The position numbers and the translations under genes are program-made. 9,826 nt of DNA from an uncultured Bacilli bacterium (lineage in GTDB: Bacteria > Bacillota_I > Bacilli_A > RF39 > UBA660), in the NCBI GenBank assembly GCA_944371545.1, contig CALVXT010000037.1, positions 1-9,826 on the forward strand, given 5' to 3'. The notes beneath the pieces were generated by a model. That model was not told the origin of the DNA and did no database searches. It was given only the letters and a program-made list of their open reading frames with translations. Below, one piece after another: positions 6,467 to 9,826 of this stretch. Numbering within the stretch: the stretch's first letter is position 1; each line of letters begins with the position of its first letter.

Positions 6467-7353
6467 AAGAAGAATTAATGAAGTTTGGGATTTTAGAAGA
6501 GAATGTATCTTTAGAAACGTTAAATACTTACCGCATTAAAACTCATACAAAATATTTGCTTCATCCACGAAATGAACAAGATGTTCTTCATTTTTTTAAA
6601 TATGCTAAAGAAAAAGAACTTGATTTTTTTATTTTAGGAAATGGGTCTAATGTAATCTTATCAGACACGATGTATGATGGGGTCATTTTAAAGCTTGATC
6701 AATTAAAAAAAATTGAATATCAAGAACATGAATTGACCGTTGGTGCGGGAGTTATGATTAACTTTTTGGCTCGTGATATTCTTGAACATGGATTAAGCGG
6801 TTTAGAATGGGCAAGTGGTATTCCTGGAACTGTTGGAGGTTCTATATATGGCAATGCTGAAGCATATAAAGTATCTACTTTTGAATATTTAAAAAGTGTA
6901 CGTTATATAACTCCAGATGGTAATATAAAAACCTCTTTCAAAGAAGAAATTTCTCATGCTTATCGAACAAGTTTTTTTAAAGAAAATCCAGGGTATATCC
7001 TTTTAGAAGCTACTTTTGTTTTTCCAGAAGGCGAGAAAGAAAAGTCTTTGGCTATTATAAAAGATCGACTTCAAAGAAGGTTAACCTCCCAACCTTTAGA
7101 ATATCCAAGTGCTGGTAGTGTATTTAGAAATCCAGCTCCAGATATGCCTAGTGGAAAACTTATTGATGATTTAGGATTGAAAGGAAAAAGAATAGGAGAT
7201 GCGATGATAAGTGTCAAACATGCAAATTTTATTATCAATTTAGGAAATGCAACTGGAAAAGATATTCGAAGTTTGATACAATTAATACATGATGAGGTAG
7301 AAAGGGTATATCATATTGACCTTATCTTAGAACAAGAAATAAAGAAATGGTGA
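6463..7353 (+). CDS. murB: UDP-N-acetylenolpyruvoylglucosamine reductase MurB, type II length
   Basis: This FAD enzyme reduces UDP-GlcNAc-enolpyruvate to UDP-MurNAc with NADPH in the cytoplasm, upstream of the MraY step. At 296 aa it matches type II MurB of Bacillota, which lacks the extra tyrosine loop of the E. coli type. Visible features are NTYRIKTHT (21-29), the FAD-binding segments GNGSN (59-63) and SGIPGTVGGS (118-127), catalytic-type YR (167-168) and SAGSVFRNP (216-224) with proton-donor-type S219. The C-terminal Glu lies in LEQE (289-292). The usual NAGAYG reads NAEAYK here. The start overlaps the end of murG (ATGA), with GGAG eight bases upstream, so the two genes are translationally coupled. 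The stop (TGA, 7351-7353) lies inside the ribosome site of divIB. Confidence 0.96.
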   Translation: MKEELMKFGILEENVSLETLNTYRIKTHTKYLLHPRNEQDVLHFFKYAKEKELDFFILGNGSNVILSDTMYDGVILKLDQLKKIEYQEHELTVGAGVMINFLARDILEHGLSGLEWASGIPGTVGGSIYGNAEAYKVSTFEYLKSVRYITPDGNIKTSFKEEISHAYRTSFFKENPGYILLEATFVFPEGEKEKSLAIIKDRLQRRLTSQPLEYPSAGSVFRNPAPDMPSGKLIDDLGLKGKRIGDAMISVKHANFIINLGNATGKDIRSLIQLIHDEVERVYHIDLILEQEIKKW

Positions 7354-7358
7354 GGCAT

Positions 7359-8060
7359 ATGAAGAAGAAAGTAATAAAAAGACGAATTAAGTGGAAAGTA
7401 GTACTTAAAATATTCTTTCTTCTTTTTTGTGTGGCTCTTATCTTTCTTTATCTTTTTTTTGTTAAAACAAGAAGAATTGTAATTACTGGAAATAGTAGAG
7501 TTAGTGACCATGAGATTATTACAACATCTGGCTTTAAAAATTATCCTTATTTATTTCGTATTAGTACAAAAGAAATTAAATCTCGGATATTGACGATTGA
7601 AGAGATTCATAAAGTGAAAATTCATAAAAGTTTGTTTGGAACATTAACTATTGAAGTAGAAGAAGCAAAACCTTTATTTTTTAATCGAAATACAAATAAG
7701 CTTGTATTAAGTAATCAAAAAGAAATATCTTCAACAGATTTGAATGGTGTACCAACGCTTATTAACTATGTTCCGGATACCCTTTATAAAAGACTTATAG
7801 AAACTTTAGCGACAATTGATTCGAATGTTATTTCTTTGATTAGTGAAATCGAATATCAACCATGGCAGAGTAATGATGTTATGATTGATGAGACGAGGTT
7901 TTTCCTTCGAATGACAGATGGAAATAGTGTGTATGTAAATCTAATTAATATGTCAAAATTAAATACGTATATTGAAATTTATGCTTCACTAGAAGGAAAA
8001 CAAGGGATTTTGTATTTAGATTCTTCAAGTGATAAAATTTCTTTCAGTTTGTATTCTTAA
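7359..8060 (+). CDS. divIB: Cell division protein DivIB/FtsQ
   Basis: This single-pass membrane protein of the divisome bridges FtsL/DivIC and the septal synthase. It has a short basic cytoplasmic tail (KKKVIKRRIKWK), one membrane segment (about 14-35) and then a POTRA-like domain (about 37-105, beginning RRIVITGNSRVSDHEI and ending TIEVEEAKPLFF). A beta-rich domain runs to residue 233. The sequence is divergent, as is normal for FtsQ/DivIB, and the call rests on the topology, the VTGN..VS..EI pattern and the place after murB. ATG at 7359 is preferred because GGTGA (7349-7353) lies five bases upstream. The in-frame ATG at 7347 would add four residues and overlap the end of murB, but it has no clear ribosome site. 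ftsA and ftsZ, common next genes in the cluster, do not follow. Confidence 0.88.
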   Translation: MKKKVIKRRIKWKVVLKIFFLLFCVALIFLYLFFVKTRRIVITGNSRVSDHEIITTSGFKNYPYLFRISTKEIKSRILTIEEIHKVKIHKSLFGTLTIEVEEAKPLFFNRNTNKLVLSNQKEISSTDLNGVPTLINYVPDTLYKRLIETLATIDSNVISLISEIEYQPWQSNDVMIDETRFFLRMTDGNSVYVNLINMSKLNTYIEIYASLEGKQGILYLDSSSDKISFSLYS

Positions 8061-8155
8061 TTTAAAAACTAAAAATATATTTTAAGTAACTAATTTATAT
8101 TCAAAAAATAGACAAATTCATTATAGTGAGAAATTTTTGCTTCATTTTGAACTTA

Positions 8156-8187
8156 TAAACTTATTCCAGTATACTGGAATAAGTTTA
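8156..8187. repeat. Perfect 32-base palindrome downstream of divIB
   Basis: The sequence is exactly symmetric about 8171/8172, with the core TTCCAGTATACTGGAA. It starts 96 bases after the divIB stop. There is no T run on either side, so it is not a classic intrinsic terminator. It could fold as a cruciform or RNA hairpin, or be a dimeric protein binding site. No function is assigned. Confidence 0.75.
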
Positions 8188-8201
8188 CATATTATCTATA
8201 G

Positions 8202-8231
8202 ATTTAAAAAAATAGAAACTATTTTTTAAAT
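8202..8231. repeat. A+T-rich hairpin downstream of divIB
   Basis: ATTTAAAAAAATAG (8202-8215) pairs with CTATTTTTTAAAT (8219-8231) around an AAA loop with one bulged A. With its T run in the right arm it may act as a weak terminator for the murG-murB-divIB transcript. Confidence 0.45.
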
Positions 8232-8254
8232 TATTAAACATTAAAGCCATTGCT

Positions 8255-8326
8255 AAATTATTAAAAAAAGAGACTGTCAAGAAAATAATTAATTCGTTTC
8301 ACGACAGCCCCTTTTTTTAATAATTT
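8255..8326. terminator. Large inverted repeat, probable terminator of the 80-aa minus-strand gene or remnant of a mobile element
   Basis: Two 24-base arms (8255-8278 and 8303-8326) match at 22 positions and enclose a 24-base loop. The arms contain GACTGTC on the left and GACAGCCCC followed by seven T on the right. The two differences are A.C mismatches in + strand RNA but G.U pairs in minus-strand RNA, which points to selection as a minus-strand hairpin behind the 80-aa gene ending at 8386. Arms this long with a GGCTGTC-type end also recall insertion-sequence termini or miniature elements, which I cannot confirm. Confidence 0.6.
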
Positions 8327-8385
8327 ACTTTTGCCACATCTTTAAAAATAAATTATGTTTTAGTTTGTTAGTATTTTTTGCTATA

Positions 8386-8628
8386 TTATTCAATTTCACA
8401 ACAAGCTATTGCCTCATCAGAAGTTGACATGCGAATTTCTCCGTTTTCATTTACTAATATTACTAATGGTAATCCTACAAAGGAAACTTCATTACTCGTC
8501 ATATATGGTTCATAAACTCTATATTTTTTCCAATTTCCAATATATTTTGCGCCTTTATAACCCTGTTTAATAGCAAATTCGTTTACATCCTTTTTATAAA
8601 CATCCTTTAAATTTTTTTCTTCGTTCAT
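8386..8628 (-). CDS. Small hypothetical protein, 80 aa
   Basis: I do not recognise this gene. The protein is soluble-looking, with a charged N-terminus (MNEEKNLKDVYKKDVNEF) and no signal peptide or long membrane segment. A central YRVYEPYM segment is followed by a hydrophobic strand-like stretch GLPLVILVNENGEIRMS, then an acidic end with a Cys-Cys pair (ACCEIE). ATG at 8628 has AAGGAG five bases upstream, which supports real translation. It is isolated, convergent to divIB and divergent from the Ig-like protein gene, with a large inverted repeat behind it as a likely terminator. Its base use is like that of its neighbours. It could be a small conserved protein of this lineage or an accessory gene. 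Confidence 0.75.
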   Translation of the reverse strand: MNEEKNLKDVYKKDVNEFAIKQGYKGAKYIGNWKKYRVYEPYMTSNEVSFVGLPLVILVNENGEIRMSTSDEAIACCEIE

Positions 8629-8675
8629 ACTTTCTCCTTCTTTATATATATCTCTATAAATTTTTTTCTAAAAAT

Positions 8676-8705
8676 ATCTTATCATAAATTTAAAAAAATA
8701 GTTAA
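8676..8705 (-). promoter_or_regulatory. Weak candidate promoter of the 80-aa gene
   Basis: Read on the minus strand, TTAACT (8700-8705), 18 bases, then TAAGAT (8676-8681) with an extended TGA in front. Both hexamers are only partial matches. It is placed about 48 bases before the start codon. Confidence 0.25.
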
Positions 8706-8922
8706 AAAATTTTTTGATTAACATATTTAGACTTTGCCTATTTATATAGAAGACTAAATATATTTTTTTATGATATCATGTATTTGGTAAGAAAATTGGC
8801 ATATAAAAAGAAAAAATTATTATTAAAGTTGGATTTAAAATTTTTCTTGTTCTTGTTTACTTTACAAAATTGTGATTTTTTGAAAGAACTTTCATTTAGG
8901 ACTAGATGTGTGTGGTGCTTTT

Positions 8923-8931
8923 TGATATAAT
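8923..8931 (+). promoter_or_regulatory. Extended -10 promoter of the Ig-like membrane protein gene
   Basis: The sequence TGATATAAT gives a perfect -10 (8926-8931) with a TGn extension, 44 bases before the ATG. The -35 region is poor, which is acceptable for extended -10 promoters. Confidence 0.55.
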
Positions 8932-8975
8932 CTTTTTAGAATAAAGTTTGAGAAAAGTATTGGAGCAAAGGTAGT

Positions 8976-9826
8976 ATGAGTAAAAGTATAGAAAAAGAAA
9001 AAAGAATAGAAAAAGTGGAAGAAAAAAAAGAAGATAGTCCTAAAAAAATAGATAAAAGATACTTTAAACTTTGGATTGGTATGCTTAGCATAAGTGTCGC
9101 TTTAATTCTATTTATTTTTGTGGCTCTTTTTTGCTTGCGAAGCAGAAAAGATGTTTATATTGAGCTTGGAACAGATGAAATTTTACTAAGCGATTTTTTT
9201 TATAATGGAAGAACGAATCAATTTGATGGATTTGTGACGGATATAAAGACTATTGATTTATCTAAAGTTGGTGATTATGTTGTTGAAATTAAAGATTTAG
9301 GAATTACCAAGAAAGTAAATGTTCATATTGTAGATACTACAGCTCCTGAAGTTGTTTTTAAAGATGTTTATGCATATACAAATTATACTTTTTCAGTAGA
9401 TGATTTTATTGAATCGAAGAGTGATTTGTCTGAAATTACAGTGAATGCTTTAAACATACCAGAAATTACTGGTTTTGGAGATTATCCTGTTCAGATTGAA
9501 GTAAAAGATGCCTATGGAAATGTAACTACTGAAGAAAGAACTCTTCATATAGGTGTAATCAAAACTTCTTTTACTTTTGAATTAGGTAATAAGCTTTCTA
9601 AGGAAGATTTGGTTTATGATATTAAAGATATCGATTCAATTAAAGATGAAGATATTGCTAGAATTAATTCAGGTGGGATTGGAGAGTATGAAATCGAAGC
9701 TGTAGTAAATGGTCAAACCTTTGTTTCTAAAATTCTTGTTCGAGATAGCTTGCCTCCTAATTTAGTTTTAAAAGAAGTGACGATTTTTGATGATGTCGAG
9801 GGTGTTGCTAAGGAGGATTTTATTGC
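8976..9826 (+). CDS. Membrane-anchored surface protein with Ig-like repeats, C-terminus beyond the window
   Basis: The frame stays open for 283 codons to the right edge, so the protein is partial. It starts with a Lys/Glu-rich cytoplasmic stretch (1-31), then one membrane segment (about 32-54), giving an outside C-terminal part (type II topology). Outside are three similar Ig-like units of about 70-80 residues, each with the pattern LG..(I/L)..SDF, then a G.G(D/E)Y.(V/I) strand and a linker such as VDTTAPE (119-125) or RDSLPPN (256-262). The KDAYGNVT segment (177-184) is typical of the DUF5011/HYR-like bacterial Ig folds. ATG at 8976 has AAAGGT three bases ahead and GGAG (8962-8965) ten bases ahead. 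Such arrays usually act as stalks for a catalytic or binding domain at the far end, which cannot be seen here, so the function is open. It begins a new transcription unit with an extended -10 promoter. Confidence 0.85.
   Translation, partial: MSKSIEKEKRIEKVEEKKEDSPKKIDKRYFKLWIGMLSISVALILFIFVALFCLRSRKDVYIELGTDEILLSDFFYNGRTNQFDGFVTDIKTIDLSKVGDYVVEIKDLGITKKVNVHIVDTTAPEVVFKDVYAYTNYTFSVDDFIESKSDLSEITVNALNIPEITGFGDYPVQIEVKDAYGNVTTEERTLHIGVIKTSFTFELGNKLSKEDLVYDIKDIDSIKDEDIARINSGGIGEYEIEAVVNGQTFVSKILVRDSLPPNLVLKEVTIFDDVEGVAKEDFI

Larger units (their letters stand above)
8629..8975. other. Divergent intergenic region of 347 bases, no gene seen
   Basis: This is very A+T-rich, with stops in all frames and no convincing ribosome site other than those of the flanking genes. 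It holds candidate promoters for both neighbours. It also has an imperfect 12-base inverted repeat (8723-8734 with 8750-8761, one mismatch) and a 10-base palindrome ATGATATCAT (8770-8779). A further possible + strand promoter is TTGGCA (8796-8801), 16 bases, TATTAT (8818-8823), which could serve the downstream gene with a long leader or a small RNA. Nothing here identifies an RNA gene. Confidence 0.5.

Noticed and set aside
7311..7511. Minus-strand open frame over the murB/divIB junction
   Set aside because: It is low-complexity Lys/Ser/Tyr-rich translation antisense to two real genes, without a ribosome site.
1..9826. Mycoplasma-type code with TGA as Trp
   Set aside because: TGA ends murG, murB and ftsW at the expected lengths, and Trp is encoded by TGG throughout.

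Overview
The window comes from a strongly A+T-rich low-GC Gram-positive bacterium (Bacillota). The evidence is the base composition, good GGAG/AGGTGG ribosome binding sites, a SpoVD-type penicillin-binding protein with a PASTA domain, a MurB of type II length and a DivIB-type FtsQ. TGA is used as stop (murG, murB, ftsW) and TGG as Trp, so this is code 11 and not the mycoplasma code. An uncultured Bacilli, Erysipelotrichia-like or walled Mollicutes-related lineage would fit, but that is inference.

The backbone is a rearranged dcw (division and cell wall) cluster. On the + strand, from the left edge: the C-terminal part of a class B penicillin-binding protein (its reading frame is broken near base 60), then mraY. 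The canonical next genes, murD and a co-directional ftsW, are not found. Instead a minus-strand block runs from 1834 to 5265: ftsW (inverted), an AAA-type ATPase with a DUF4143-like C-terminus, and a compact AmyE-like GH13 protein. The + strand pathway resumes with murG, murB and divIB, which are tightly packed with 4-base and near-zero junctions. mraY and the GH13 gene converge on one shared bidirectional terminator. ftsW and murG diverge from a 124-base promoter region. Two almost identical 36/37-base hairpin repeats lie between ftsW and the ATPase gene, with a good promoter for the ATPase gene between them.

After divIB there is a 325-base non-coding stretch with three stacked inverted repeats, one of them a perfect 32-base palindrome. 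Then come a small unrecognised minus-strand gene (80 aa), a 347-base promoter-bearing gap, and the start of a membrane-anchored protein with Ig-like repeats that runs off the right edge. ftsA and ftsZ do not follow divIB in this window.

Functionally, MraY makes lipid I and MurG turns it into lipid II. MurB makes the UDP-MurNAc that feeds this path. FtsW polymerises lipid II and the class B PBP crosslinks it at the septum, with DivIB as part of the divisome. The GH13 protein and the ATPase look like accessory insertions without an obvious link to this pathway.
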